Below, piece after piece: positions 18,501-26,748 of a DNA stretch of 51,689 nucleotides. The first letter of the stretch is position 1. Each line of letters begins with the position of its first letter. The stretch comes from Endozoicomonas sp. ISHI1 (GTDB lineage Bacteria > Pseudomonadota > Gammaproteobacteria > Pseudomonadales > Endozoicomonadaceae), in contig NZ_JAGRPU010000041.1 of NCBI RefSeq assembly GCF_024606225.1, positions 1-51,689 of the forward strand, given 5' to 3'. Position numbers and translations under genes: made by a program. Under the pieces are notes generated by a model. It made no database searches. It saw only the letters and a list, made by a program, of their open reading frames with translations, and was not told the origin of the DNA.

Positions 18501-19718
18501 CATCGGTTGATCTTTGTTAACTCCGGCATCGTACCGTGTAACAAACTCCTCCAGCAGTACCATCTGCCTGCTTCGAATGGCGTATTGATAGCCTTTGATA
18601 TTGTCTTTTTGAATCCATGTTGTAGCAGGGGCGGGGGTATTACCCTCAGCTTCGACCCAGAGTTTATAGAGGTTTTCTACAAAAGCGATATCATCGGGAT
18701 TTGGCTTCTGACCATGAAAAACAATAATCTCCCCCGGAGCTTTTGCTACTATCAGCTTTGGATAACCTGCAGGCACAGGATAAAGCGCTGTCTCGTCCTC
18801 TGCGTATGCAACATGGCCGACGGGTTTGCTGTGTGCCGACCGTTCATTAACAACTTGCTGTTGTAAGTCCCCGGCGACAACGTAGCCGATGGGTTTGCAG
18901 TGTGCCAACAGTTCGTCAAGAGCCTGCTGTTGTAAATCCTCTCCAAGAAGATGAACCTGGATATAGGCAGAGGTGGCTGCCGCCAGAAGTGCCTCATCAT
19001 TGACAAAGAGTGATTGACCCAGTTGCTGCAGTTCAGGGGGCTGATCGCCCGAAGCGATAAGACGCATGAAGGTACGCCCATTCACGGCAACTTTTTCAAC
19101 TTCAATGGTGGCAAGGGGAACATAGTGATCGTCTGCGCCGAGGCTTCCTGCCAGGGTAGCGACAATGTCCAGCACGTCAGCCAGTTCTCCGGGTCCGGCG
19201 ATTTTCGTCATCGGTTCTAATGACAGAATGCCACTTGATTGACCACGAACAACCCTGACTACGTCCTTATCAGTCATTCCGCCTCTGACTTCAATGACCA
19301 GTTTCTTTTCTGCAAGGTTATGAGTGAACCTGAAGACACCCTCATCGCCCACGTACAGGTCTTTGGTGTATTTCTGAGCAACGCCATTCTTGTCTGTTTC
19401 AAACTGATCAACACTGGAAACGGCACCGTCAATACCATAAAGAATTTCTGTAAAGCTCAAGGGAAGGGTAGAGTCCTCATTTTTCAGAGGCCGATAATTG
19501 TAGGTGGTTGTAAAGGATTTAGGTATTGGCTGCTCGTCAAGATCTAAAGTTGGCCGAACCATGACCTCACTCTGGGTAAACTCCGCATGTCCATTGTCCA
19601 GAATATCAGCAGATTTTGTCTGCAGCTTGCGAGCGGCCAGTGCCTGTGTACTTAGGATGGAAGAGCTGATGGCAATGGCCACTGCAAGGCTCAATGCATT
19701 AGGACGAGCATTTCTCAT
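12576..19718 (-). CDS. Copy 3: giant exported coiled-coil paralog, 2380 aa, unknown function
   Basis: This is the longest copy. The signal peptide (1-28) ends TQALA. The N-terminal domain contains a 23-residue tandem duplication (about 257-302, DLQQQALDELLAHCKPIGY and its diverged repeat). V1 is large (about 500-1060). It has two WDD units (LGIDNWDDTQPPEEQ near 620, LGIDNWDGSKPPEEQ near 785), four units of the form LGITPVDENDLGAR...IQQ, one LNIPNFDGKADIDAQQERL unit, and a short ATDA repeat at 17245-17268. C2 ends near 1370 and V2 (copy 2 type) near 1690. The C-terminal domain has its hydrophobic stretch at about 2176-2226. The long tail ends NTRNEL, as in copy 1, and the 3' flank with its hairpin is also shared with copy 1. 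The start ATG has a GAGG site and a preceding in-frame TGA. Function is not assignable. Confidence 0.95.
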   Translation of the reverse strand: MRNARPNALSLAVAIAISSSILSTQALAARKLQTKSADILDNGHAEFTQSEVMVRPTLDLDEQPIPKSFTTTYNYRPLKNEDSTLPLSFTEILYGIDGAVSSVDQFETDKNGVAQKYTKDLYVGDEGVFRFTHNLAEKKLVIEVRGGMTDKDVVRVVRGQSSGILSLEPMTKIAGPGELADVLDIVATLAGSLGADDHYVPLATIEVEKVAVNGRTFMRLIASGDQPPELQQLGQSLFVNDEALLAAATSAYIQVHLLGEDLQQQALDELLAHCKPIGYVVAGDLQQQVVNERSAHSKPVGHVAYAEDETALYPVPAGYPKLIVAKAPGEIIVFHGQKPNPDDIAFVENLYKLWVEAEGNTPAPATTWIQKDNIKGYQYAIRSRQMVLLEEFVTRYDAGVNKDQPMMLTDEDKLAVRALSYYEFLQQALTSATPAQEANFEFTLEHIRAASSVITPTWLQIQLAKHFSFKPALRDLLINQNFVKGIMSLVPVVDESQLNVFNHDEQFAAKVVRDMARKIVKWERQLQEHLATKSELIRVKNQLKLISETVTTSEEQKLRALQLRQHAEDELALIRKVVKELEDQSQKLQHEVERIPYLQQQIRDVREEASIAYKTQLAEMLGIDNWDDTQPPEEQIRLIRKKIHEINQSVAAAGQPGPEALKAQLAAIEGQFGITPVDENDLGARCKSIQQYMQHTTEATDQEEASHRLAIVESQLGLVPLNKDDLKARHRTIQQHLELQKMLEQEKKRLTKFQQEVTRMPTLIKDIRASLAEIRDEYNTQLANELGIDNWDGSKPPEEQARLIRKGIHEIKRSVAATDAATDAAIEQSREEAVKTKLADIEKQIDITPDNENDLGARYEFIKLCLQEQMLQQTELIDAVVRNRLNNIQRQLGLVPDVDTEPEARCRAIQQHLKQWATEDQKRFQQLSITKDTKDATGIRARYATLAAVLNIPNFDGKADIDAQQERLLEKIKTINVQIQILNQKLAITDAQKEILHRRIQTIYEQQDIENSHTKARISALAAILGLDPGEQNEGIATANLNALESSVYNSLLKNAALEEELKDINTPGHPKAMPEVLRTLSAVGKAMGRKSHFSNKDDVYFQRQVISEDIRLYIREARQQSEKEARFTLQTLEAILKIKSNEVDNKATRLERILTRLDSGDVSNYELSNMDNFIWWKSERPDIKKNLERDLNAGLLRDDFVLSRIRDRLKFLVEESDQQAREQQANYLAALEKELNIYPHENPATKEKRKIFLAKLASDLQIGFADGANLSHQQQALRNKIQELIREQVNEIYDDEDLKRIRNNIIADQLKIENYKGLASTDEQNSLIKAKLEHLNEELFKAGQSEVDERIAAIENELERQMARLGPKPRFALDRDVAMTKRVIKKAESELSGVHRKLNNIRRKQVVYVSRTDVYPAVTDEDEKTLNRAIKQIQIDYDLPAGEEQTTEERVDDIRHFLRGDGTDRRDEVLEKLEAAIKNLNLQIHGYVGLMEEDDFFIAITSHTNTNDQDEAGYALGELPLTRQKYSQVNHFLRLHDWKSMEVTLAQREETKVKESLALKKEEHPPSGDIDEEAEALHNNEIAMLKSELEHKSQAVAEAKNALAGLKGTLATTEEAVELQPDSSDTYEHRVNALRNKQVQLGGDDGTGGKIRQLIQEQADLQAEIETREAGIQRMKEALKAAEEAVESDGGPFQYTPKQAKVLQAIHKFTQQHSLKKQALEAAIGLSEVARKSGGITPLLETFNFDDEFAAIRMQALIGDKLTFKQASRIVEVFRSLKATFPESSPEPVGDQPGNALKEIQILTRRARLELATGAQEYDDEIRGMGKAGIHHVNYEPKDLKSFSEYFATRSASGNRIITLLHEGLISKVELENYMKVVREIDGYQTVAEFEHFLAHKHGVNVPLFRANVQMLSDKGVEEFMQSTFTPVTVTATGPAGMKESVAGMKEYAAAVIANYVLDDIAFENGRKTAAFLTHVQDTLTPYANAVGVSESELIKAIHSTLMQAHAAAVERELNDYWVKPSASLAQIVTWYFSSYKPLLVAHNVLDATMLSLSNMSFLYLLDLTNRGDYTHRMLTPFQHWLERYSDDLDRTRQYGFHSEIEQLSEVGGLLMPLGKAASSVILLKTGSLLFARQHNANPRMYRSIFRLVPEIVKSMTTGQGVQVPLLHRITPEKVKTLASATAGLVLGPVATVGAYAHGLVSGFTYAQTFGFALASSLTFDFFMNDNKMLTQWLGGPLGRSLDKINRWRGVGETEANYVKRTAIATPQRFNETDEEYSKRVKAKDMMHGWTRNENYLQFRERRDRTMRMYEHGWEKYFRENVPEWSFSHADSIPYSCTLGVFFGSRTAAPETATVKIVLTDQKIEKSDPDQDKNTRNEL
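16800..17865 (-). repeat. Repeat-unit expansion (V1) in copy 3
   Basis: This coding stretch holds two WDD units, four NENDL/IQQ units and one NFD/DIDAQQERL unit, in alternation with coiled coil. Bounds are approximate. The units are diverged at the DNA level but recognisable in protein. They share a core of L-x-I, an acidic or proline-rich turn, E or Q-Q/R, and then L-I-x-x-K-I/L. Confidence 0.65.
18811..18948. repeat. 69-bp tandem duplication in copy 3
   Basis: Two diverged 69-bp units (18811-18879 and 18880-18948) encode 23-residue repeats in the N-terminal domain (DLQQQ...KPIGYV and DLQQQ...KPVGHV). Only copy 3 has the second unit. This accounts for its first WDD unit lying about 23 residues later than in the other copies. 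Confidence 0.85.
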
Positions 19719-19800
19719 TCTATTACCTCAGAGTTGAGCACTTTTATTAACGTGGAAGTTGATTGCCACACCGGGCGAAGAAGCGACTTTTAACTGTTCA
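19719..19800 (-). promoter_or_regulatory. Leader and ribosome binding site of copy 3
   Basis: The leader has GAGG seven bases before the ATG. A closed 14-codon mini-frame (19728-19769) starts GTG, encodes VAINFHVNKSAQL and ends in the TGA overlapping the Shine-Dalgarno. Confidence 0.55.
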
Positions 19801-19811
19801 TGGCTGTTAAT

Positions 19812-19925
19812 CGCCCATGGTTGCTCCGGTAGGCTGCCGAGTGAATTTAGTTCACGGTGGCAAAACCGGTAAGCTATTGAGCGAATTTAATGAACAGTGG
19901 CAAAGTTCAGTGCCAATAAAATATA
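19812..19925 (-). promoter_or_regulatory. Duplicated promoter-like element between copies 3 and 4
   Basis: The element GTGAATTTAGTTCAC and its surroundings occur here twice in tandem at about 40-bp spacing, the second copy more diverged. The first carries a perfect 5-bp palindrome around a 5-nt centre. The second reads, on the minus strand, CTGAAC, 15 bases, TAAATT, a weak promoter match. The right-hand end runs into the last codons of copy 4, which end at 19907. Confidence 0.35.
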
Positions 19926-22900
19926 GACCCGGTGGCTCTGCTATTACCGCTGTTCTGCCATTCGTAGAAGGTACCCAGAGTGTAAGAGTAAGGAATACTG
20001 TCTGCGTGGGAGAATGACCATTTAGGTACATTGTCCCTGAAGTATTTTTCCCAGCCATGCTCATACATCTTCATGGTGCGATCACGTCGTTCACGGAACT
20101 GAAGATAATTTTCCTTACGCATCCAGCCATGTGTCATGTTGTTTGTTTTAACACGGTTGTCATACTCTTCATCCGTTTCATTGAAGTGCTGAGGCGTGGC
20201 AATGGCAGTGCGTTTCACATACTCAGATTCCGTTTCACCTACGCCTCTCCAGCGATTAAGTTTGTCAAGACTCCGGCCCAGAGGTCCGCCCAGCCACTGA
20301 GTGAGGATCTTGTTGTCGTTCATAAAAAAGTCGAAACCGAGACTCGACACCAGGGCGAATCCGAAGGTTTGCGCATAGGTAAACCCGGATACCAGACCGT
20401 GGGCGTACGTTCCGGCCGTGGCTACCGGACCCAGCACGAGACCGGCTGTGGCCGAGGCCAGGGTTTTCACTTTTTCTGGTGTGATCCTGTGCAGCAGTGG
20501 TACCTGAACTCCTTGCCCGGTAGCCATGGATTTCAACATTTCGGGAACCAGACGGGAAATACTGTGATACATATGCGGGTTGGCGTTGTATTGTCGGGCA
20601 AACAGCATGGAGCCGGTTCTCAGCAGAATGGCTGAGGAAGCGGCCTTGCCTAATGGCATTGCCAGCCCACCCACTTCAGAGATTTTTTCAATGCCACTGT
20701 GGTAGGCATATTGGCGGGTTCGGTCAGGATCAACACTGTAGCGTTCCAGCCAGTGCTGGAAGGGTGTGAGCATCCTGTGCGTGTAATCGCCCCTGTTGGT
20801 CAGGTCCAGAAGGTAGAGGAACGCCATGTTTGAGAGGGACTGACTGACAGCCTCCAGAGCGGTCCGGGTCACCAGTAAAGGTTTGTAGCTGGAGAAGTAC
20901 CAGGTGACCGCCTGTGCCAGAAAGGCTGAAGGTTTAACCCAGTAGTCATTGAGCTGTCGCTCAACCGCTGCGGCATGAGCCTGCATCAATGTGTCATGGA
21001 TAATCTTGATCAGGGCTGTTTCAGGCATGCCAGCAGCATTGGCATAAGGTGTCAGGGTATCCTGAACATTGGTCAGGAATGCTGCCGTCCTGCGGCCGTT
21101 ATCAAAGGCAATATCGTCAAGAACGTAGTTGGCGATGACCGCAGCAGCGTACTCTTTCATGCCGGCAACAGACTCTTTCATACCTGCCGGGCTGGTGGCG
21201 GTCATGGTCACAGGAGTAAAGGCATTCTGAATAAATTCCTCAAAACCCTTGTCGGACAGCATCCGGACAACCTTCCTGAACTCAGGCACCCTGACGCCCT
21301 GTTTATAACCCAGGAAGTGCTCAAATTCATCCACTGTCTGATATCCGTCGACACCTCTGACGGCCTTCATGTAGTTTTCAAGTTCAAACTTGCTGATCAG
21401 ACCTTCACGCAGCAGAGCGACGATCCTGTTGCCACTGGCAGAATAGGTAGCGAAATATTCCGAGAAGCTCTTCAGGTCCCCCGGTTCATGCTCGACGAAG
21501 TGAATAGCGGCTTCGCCCATGCCGAGGATTTCATCGTCGTATTGTTGTGGCCCGCTTTTAATGTGAGTTCTTGCCCTGTCCGCCAGCTTCTGGACTGCTT
21601 CCAAAGGATTCTGAGACTGATCTTCCAGAGGCTCAAACGTGAATTGCATTGTCTTCAGATTCTTGAAGACTTCCACCATCCGACTGGCCTGATTAAACGT
21701 CAGATCGTCCCCAACCTCTGCCTGTAAGCGAATCGGTGCAAATTCATCGTCCAAGTCAAAAGCCAGTAGATTGGGTATTGGCTTACCGCTCAGTTCTGCT
21801 GACTTTGCCAGACCAATGACAGCTTCCAGAGCCTGTTTCTTGAGAGGATGCGCCCGTATGAAGGCGTGCAAATCGGCCAGTATTTTTACCTGTTTCGGCG
21901 TGTACTGGAAGGGACCACCCTCGTTTTCAACGGCATACTCTGCAGCCCTCAGAGCTTCCCTTAATATCTCTAATTCCGCTTTTTTGCCTTCTACTTCACT
22001 TTTTAGACTTTTCTTTTTTTGGGTCAGTTGCAGGATCTTGCCGCCAGTGCCATCGTTCCCACCCAGTTGTAACTGTTTGTTTTTCACGGCTTCCACCCGG
22101 TCAGCAAAGCGGGCAGCAGGGTCTGGCTTATGACCTATGTCGTCTTCAATGGCTGCAAGATTCGCTTCATGGGCCTTCAGAGCTTCTTGTGCTTTTGATG
22201 TTTTTGCTTTTTTCTGTCTCAGGACTAAATCCAGCACTTCTCTATCTTGCTCAAGTTTGGTTTTGGTTTTCGGATCGATGCCTTTGGAGTGCTCTATCGC
22301 CTGATTTTTACTGTTCAGCTCCAGTTGTGTTTGCTTTTGTTCATCTTGTGCATAGGCCAATGCCATTTCTCTCGCCTCGTGCTCATGCAGGAATTTCGTG
22401 ATCTGAGTGTACTTTTTCCTGGTTTCGGGCAGTTCACCCAATGCTTCATCGCCTTCATTTCGATCATGGGAGGCTGCATATTCTCTGATGGCATTAATGT
22501 AATTGCCTACATTTAAATGGTTATCACGGTCAAACTCAAAAGGGATTTTCGTAACACTAACGGTAGTCCACAGCTGTTGAATGACGCCAACTTCGCTTTG
22601 TGAATAGTATTTGCTTTTCTGAAAATAACGTTCGATGTCGTTTAATAAGTCTTCAAGGATTTGATTATCAGCCTGACTCAGGCCCAACCTGGCATGAATG
22701 TGTTTGATTGCCCCATTGAGAGCCTTAATGATTTTATCCCTGTCGGGGGGGACGTCAGCAGACTCTGCTAATACCACTTGTTTAAGATGAATAGCATCCA
22801 GTTTGCGATGAAGTTCCTCCAGTTCCTTTTCAGCTTCTTCTGTGTCTTCTCTGGCTCTGGCTAGCTCACGATCAAGAACGTATCGGGGTTTAGGTCCCAG

Positions 22901-25900
22901 GCGAGCCATTTGCCTGTCAAGCTCATTCTCAATGGCTGCAATACGCTCTTCAACCATAGGCTGACACGCTTTAAAAACGGCTATATACCGCTGTTCGAGT
23001 GTTTCTTTAATGAGATTGATCTGATCATCTGCAGGGGCATCCTCTTTATAGTCCAGAATGACAAGGCGCAATGCCATTTCATTATTTCTTTCTCTTATGA
23101 TGCCTTCATCATCATAGGGTTTGCTCAGTTCGGAATTTAATGTCCGAAATCCGGCTCTTAGAACAACCCTCTGTTCATTCAGGCTGGCATCTTTTTCAAA
23201 TTCTATTTTCAGATCATCGGCCAGTTTAGCAACCAGGTCTCTGGCTCTTTCCTTGGCAGCAATGTTTTCCCTCTTGTCGATAAGCAGCGCGTCCTCTACA
23301 GCTATAAGCATCTGTTCCTGTTGTCTTGTGATTCGAAAATCCTCGTCTTCGACATAGAGGCTCAGGCGCCAGTGAAGCCTGTCAAGTTTAACTTTTCTTT
23401 TTTCGTATTCAGTGGTGAAGTCTTCTTCCCAGAGTGCATTATTTATATCATCCAGCATTTTTTCGGTGACATCATCGCTGTCAAGTCTGGTAAGAATCCT
23501 GTCAAGTCGTTTTGCCTTGTCATCTCCTTCATTGACTTCGATTTTGAGCATTGCTTCTACGGTTTTCAGCAGATTCTGCGTCTCTTCCTGAGCCTTCTGT
23601 CTGGCTTCTGTGATGGCTGTCTGCATCCTCCCGGAAATGGCCTGACGACGGTAATACTCATCGTCTTCGCTGTCGGGATCACCCATTTCCAGTGCTTCTT
23701 CGACGACACTTAGTTTATCAAGTACTTCGGGCCTGGTTATGGGGTGCCCCGGTGTTCTGATGTCTTCCAGTTCTTCTTCCATACTGGCAAGCTTGTTTAC
23801 ATTCTCATGTATTGCTTCTATCAGTGTGATCTGATCCCCCAATGTGCTGTCTTCAGGCTGTTTCTTACCATAAAGCACTGCCAAAGCATTTCGCATGAGT
23901 TTGTCGTAAGTTATGTCAATATCGCTTTGAGCATTCAGTTCCTGAACTCTCTGAAGGATCCGTTCTTGATGAACGTCCAATGTTTCGCGTTGAGCATTCA
24001 GTTTCTGAATGCTCTGAATCAGAAGTTTTTGTTGAGTCTCAATATCTGCACCGCGATCAAAATCCTTGATGTTTAAATGCGCGGCAATGGTTGCAGCTAT
24101 TTTTTGAGCTTCTGTTCCGGTGCTCTGTTGCTGAAGATATTCCTGATCGACCTCGGCTACCTGCTTGATTTCCTGAGTTTTCAGGCTGATGAGCCTGGCT
24201 TGCTCTTCCAGTGGCTGGGTATCATCCCAGTTATCAATTCCAAGCTCTGCTGCCATTTGGATGTTGCGAGCTATTTTGGCACCTGCTCTGGCATCACGAA
24301 CGGGTTGTTCCAGCTTTGGAATTTGTTCGACTTCCTGCTGAAGTTTCTGTAACCGGTTTTGCTGTTTTTCTTGCTCTTGTTGATTCGCCAGTTGGTGCTG
24401 AAAGGCCTCAAGTTGCTGCTGTATATTGTATTGCTGGACATCGTAGTCCAAAATAGTGAGGCAAAGGGCTCGCAGTTGATTTTCACTAACCGGGGGCGGA
24501 ACGGGCCGATCTCCAATGATAGCGGACAGTTCGTGGTAGGGCTTAAAGGCTAGTTCTGCCCTTAGTTGCACAAGCTGTTGAATGGACTCAATGCGGGCAA
24601 CCCGATCATTTTCATCGATCGGAGTAATACCGAAATGGCCTTCAATGGCTGCCAATTTTGTATTCAGAGCCTCATCGGACTGTCCTTTTGCGGGCTCTGT
24701 TGCAGACACCGCTCTGTAGATTTCATTCGTTTTTTTTCTGATGATTCTGGCTTGTTCTGCCAGTGGCTGGGTATCATCCCAGTTGTCAATACCAAGCTCC
24801 GCCGCCATTTGAATGTTGCGAGCTATTGTGGCATCTGCTCTGGCATCAAGAACTTGTTGTTCCAGCCTTGGAATGCCTTCGACTTCCTGCTGAAGTTTAT
24901 GTGACAGCTGTTGCAGTCCTGCCATCACTTTAAGAGTCTGTAGAAACTCATTCTCAACTCGTTGCCTGAGCTGAAGTGATCTGTATATTTTCTGGTGACT
25001 ATCAACAATTGTCTCCGTTAAGAGTTTCATCTCCTTTCTGAGCTGGACGAGTTTGAGTTCTGTTGTCTGTTGCTGCTCTTTCAGCTCGCTTTCTATCTCA
25101 ATCAGCTGTCCGGCCATGTCGCCCGTGACTTTGGAAGCAAACTTTTTGTTCTCCCCAAGAGCATCGATCTGCGCTTCGTTGATACCGCTTAGAACGGCTA
25201 CCACTTGCTGAATATTCTGAATAAAGAGCTGACTGGTCAGAAAATTTTTAATGACGGGTTTGAAACCGAAGTATTTTACCAGTTGAGAATGCATCCAGGT
25301 TGGCGTGGCAACTGATAAAGCCAATCTGATGTGTGCTGTTGTGAATTCAAATTCATCGGCTTTGTCTGGAGTAGCGCTGGTTAATGCCTGCTGGATAGAT
25401 TCATAGTATGTCAGCGTAATCAGTTTAGCTTTGCTAAGTAGAGCATCTTGCTGTACAGCTAACTCCTCCAGCAGTTCCATTTGCCTGTTTCGAATGACGT
25501 ACTGGTAGCCTTTGACCTTATCTTTTTTTACCTGTGTGGTTGTTGAAGGAATGGGGTTATTAGCGAAATCTTTTACCAGGAGTTTATAGAGGCCTTCCAC
25601 AAAAGCGAGGTCGGTCGGATTCTGTTTCAGATGATGGAAAACAATAGCTTCTCCCGTAGCCCCGGTCACTTCCAGTTTTGGATAACCCGCAGGCACAGGA
25701 TAAGTCTGTGTCTCACCCTCGATGTGTTCAACATAGCTGACAGGTTTATAGTATGACAACAGATCATTCAGGGCTTTCTGTTGTAAACCTTCCTCCAGAA
25801 CATGAACCTGGGTGTAGGCAGAGGTGGCTGCTGCCAAAAGCACTTCATCATTGATGAAGAGCGATTGACCCAGACGTTGCAGTTCAGGAGTCTGATCGCC

Positions 25901-26572
25901 TGTAGTCATAAGAAGCATAAAGGTGCGCCCGTTCACTTCAATTTTGTCTACTTTAATGGTGGCAAGGGCGACATAGCGATCAACTTCGCCAAGGCTTCCT
26001 GCTCTTTCATTGGCTCCTTTCAGTACTCCGACCAGCCGTTTGGGGCTGGCGATTTTCGTTAACGGTTCCAATGGTTCGATGTCACCTGATTGATGACGAA
26101 CAGCCTTTATTGAATCCTGACTCGTCATTCCTTCTCTGACTTCAATGACCAGTTTCTTTTCTGCAAGGTTATGGGTGAATCTGAAGACTCCCTCATTACC
26201 GACCTTGAGGACTTTGGTGTACTTCTGAGCAACATCATTCTCGTCTGTTTCAAACAGATCAACACTGGAAACGCCAACACCGATGCCAGAAAGCGCGTCT
26301 GTGAAGCCTTCAGAAGGAACGTGATAGTCTGCTCTGACTTGAGTCTGGTCAGGGTAGGTGGTGGTAATGGATTTGGGTATTGGCTGCAGATCATCACCTA
26401 AAGTTGGCTGAACTATGATCTCGCTCTGGGTAAACTCCACATGTCCATTGACCGGAATATCGACAGATTTTGTCTCCAGCCTGAAACCGGCCAGTGCCTC
26501 TGTACTAATGATGGAAGTGCTGATGGCAATAGCCACTGCAAGGCTTATGGCATTGGGGCGGGCATGTGTCAT
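19907..26572 (-). CDS. Copy 4: giant exported coiled-coil paralog, 2221 aa, unknown function
   Basis: The frame is open upstream to 26623, but I start at 26572. There MTHARPN matches all other copies and begins a normal 28-residue signal peptide (TEALA). The upstream part is the non-coding leader, open only because the usual in-frame TGA is CAA here. V1 (about 490-930) contains two LGIDNWDDTQP units (near 593 and 776), two LGITP/NEND-type units (one badly degraded) and one LNIKDFDRGADIETQQ unit. C2 ends near 1226. V2 (about 1226-1550) carries a divergent segment (QSEVGVIQQLWTTVSVTKIP) not seen elsewhere. The hydrophobic stretch is about 2036-2086. The tail is unusual, ending GSIFYWH. The N-terminal domain most resembles copy 2. 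The ribosome site is weaker (AAGGTAA) than in most copies. Function is unknown. Confidence 0.95.
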   Translation of the reverse strand: MTHARPNAISLAVAIAISTSIISTEALAGFRLETKSVDIPVNGHVEFTQSEIIVQPTLGDDLQPIPKSITTTYPDQTQVRADYHVPSEGFTDALSGIGVGVSSVDLFETDENDVAQKYTKVLKVGNEGVFRFTHNLAEKKLVIEVREGMTSQDSIKAVRHQSGDIEPLEPLTKIASPKRLVGVLKGANERAGSLGEVDRYVALATIKVDKIEVNGRTFMLLMTTGDQTPELQRLGQSLFINDEVLLAAATSAYTQVHVLEEGLQQKALNDLLSYYKPVSYVEHIEGETQTYPVPAGYPKLEVTGATGEAIVFHHLKQNPTDLAFVEGLYKLLVKDFANNPIPSTTTQVKKDKVKGYQYVIRNRQMELLEELAVQQDALLSKAKLITLTYYESIQQALTSATPDKADEFEFTTAHIRLALSVATPTWMHSQLVKYFGFKPVIKNFLTSQLFIQNIQQVVAVLSGINEAQIDALGENKKFASKVTGDMAGQLIEIESELKEQQQTTELKLVQLRKEMKLLTETIVDSHQKIYRSLQLRQRVENEFLQTLKVMAGLQQLSHKLQQEVEGIPRLEQQVLDARADATIARNIQMAAELGIDNWDDTQPLAEQARIIRKKTNEIYRAVSATEPAKGQSDEALNTKLAAIEGHFGITPIDENDRVARIESIQQLVQLRAELAFKPYHELSAIIGDRPVPPPVSENQLRALCLTILDYDVQQYNIQQQLEAFQHQLANQQEQEKQQNRLQKLQQEVEQIPKLEQPVRDARAGAKIARNIQMAAELGIDNWDDTQPLEEQARLISLKTQEIKQVAEVDQEYLQQQSTGTEAQKIAATIAAHLNIKDFDRGADIETQQKLLIQSIQKLNAQRETLDVHQERILQRVQELNAQSDIDITYDKLMRNALAVLYGKKQPEDSTLGDQITLIEAIHENVNKLASMEEELEDIRTPGHPITRPEVLDKLSVVEEALEMGDPDSEDDEYYRRQAISGRMQTAITEARQKAQEETQNLLKTVEAMLKIEVNEGDDKAKRLDRILTRLDSDDVTEKMLDDINNALWEEDFTTEYEKRKVKLDRLHWRLSLYVEDEDFRITRQQEQMLIAVEDALLIDKRENIAAKERARDLVAKLADDLKIEFEKDASLNEQRVVLRAGFRTLNSELSKPYDDEGIIRERNNEMALRLVILDYKEDAPADDQINLIKETLEQRYIAVFKACQPMVEERIAAIENELDRQMARLGPKPRYVLDRELARAREDTEEAEKELEELHRKLDAIHLKQVVLAESADVPPDRDKIIKALNGAIKHIHARLGLSQADNQILEDLLNDIERYFQKSKYYSQSEVGVIQQLWTTVSVTKIPFEFDRDNHLNVGNYINAIREYAASHDRNEGDEALGELPETRKKYTQITKFLHEHEAREMALAYAQDEQKQTQLELNSKNQAIEHSKGIDPKTKTKLEQDREVLDLVLRQKKAKTSKAQEALKAHEANLAAIEDDIGHKPDPAARFADRVEAVKNKQLQLGGNDGTGGKILQLTQKKKSLKSEVEGKKAELEILREALRAAEYAVENEGGPFQYTPKQVKILADLHAFIRAHPLKKQALEAVIGLAKSAELSGKPIPNLLAFDLDDEFAPIRLQAEVGDDLTFNQASRMVEVFKNLKTMQFTFEPLEDQSQNPLEAVQKLADRARTHIKSGPQQYDDEILGMGEAAIHFVEHEPGDLKSFSEYFATYSASGNRIVALLREGLISKFELENYMKAVRGVDGYQTVDEFEHFLGYKQGVRVPEFRKVVRMLSDKGFEEFIQNAFTPVTMTATSPAGMKESVAGMKEYAAAVIANYVLDDIAFDNGRRTAAFLTNVQDTLTPYANAAGMPETALIKIIHDTLMQAHAAAVERQLNDYWVKPSAFLAQAVTWYFSSYKPLLVTRTALEAVSQSLSNMAFLYLLDLTNRGDYTHRMLTPFQHWLERYSVDPDRTRQYAYHSGIEKISEVGGLAMPLGKAASSAILLRTGSMLFARQYNANPHMYHSISRLVPEMLKSMATGQGVQVPLLHRITPEKVKTLASATAGLVLGPVATAGTYAHGLVSGFTYAQTFGFALVSSLGFDFFMNDNKILTQWLGGPLGRSLDKLNRWRGVGETESEYVKRTAIATPQHFNETDEEYDNRVKTNNMTHGWMRKENYLQFRERRDRTMKMYEHGWEKYFRDNVPKWSFSHADSIPYSYTLGTFYEWQNSGNSRATGSIFYWH

Positions 26573-26655
26573 TCTGTTACCTTGGAGCTGAGTACTTTTA
26601 TTACCGTGCACAGTGATTGCCATAGCAGGCGAGGAAGCGACTTCTATTCGCTCAT
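26573..26655 (-). promoter_or_regulatory. Leader and ribosome binding site of copy 4
   Basis: The leader is closest to that of copy 6. The mini-frame starts with ATG (MAITVHGNKSTQL), but its stop TGA is replaced by CAA. It therefore runs in frame into the main gene, and the Shine-Dalgarno becomes AAGG. Initiation at the upstream ATG would place 17 extra residues before the signal peptide, which I consider unlikely. Confidence 0.5.
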
Positions 26656-26659
26656 GGCT

Positions 26660-26740
26660 GTTAATTGCTTATGGCTGTTCCGGTAAGCTGTTGAGTGAAT
26701 TTAGTTCACAGTGGCAAAAGTTCAACGCCAGTAACATTGA
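26660..26740 (-). promoter_or_regulatory. Promoter-like element with palindrome between copies 4 and 5
   Basis: On the minus strand TTGAAC, 16 bases and TAAATT form a plausible sigma-70 promoter for copy 4. A perfect palindrome (GTGAA/TTCAC around TTTAG) overlaps the putative -10. The same layout recurs in the 2/3 gap (promoter part) and the 3/4 gap (palindrome). A T8 run lies at the copy 5 stop codon. Confidence 0.4.
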
Positions 26741-26748
26741 GTTTTTTT

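Noticed and set aside
26573-26623. Upstream starts extending copies 4, 7 and 8 by 17-31 residues
   Set aside because: The extension is the conserved leader. In copies 1, 2, 3, 5 and 6 it contains an in-frame TGA four codons before the ATG. The aligned ATG has the Shine-Dalgarno and begins a proper signal peptide.
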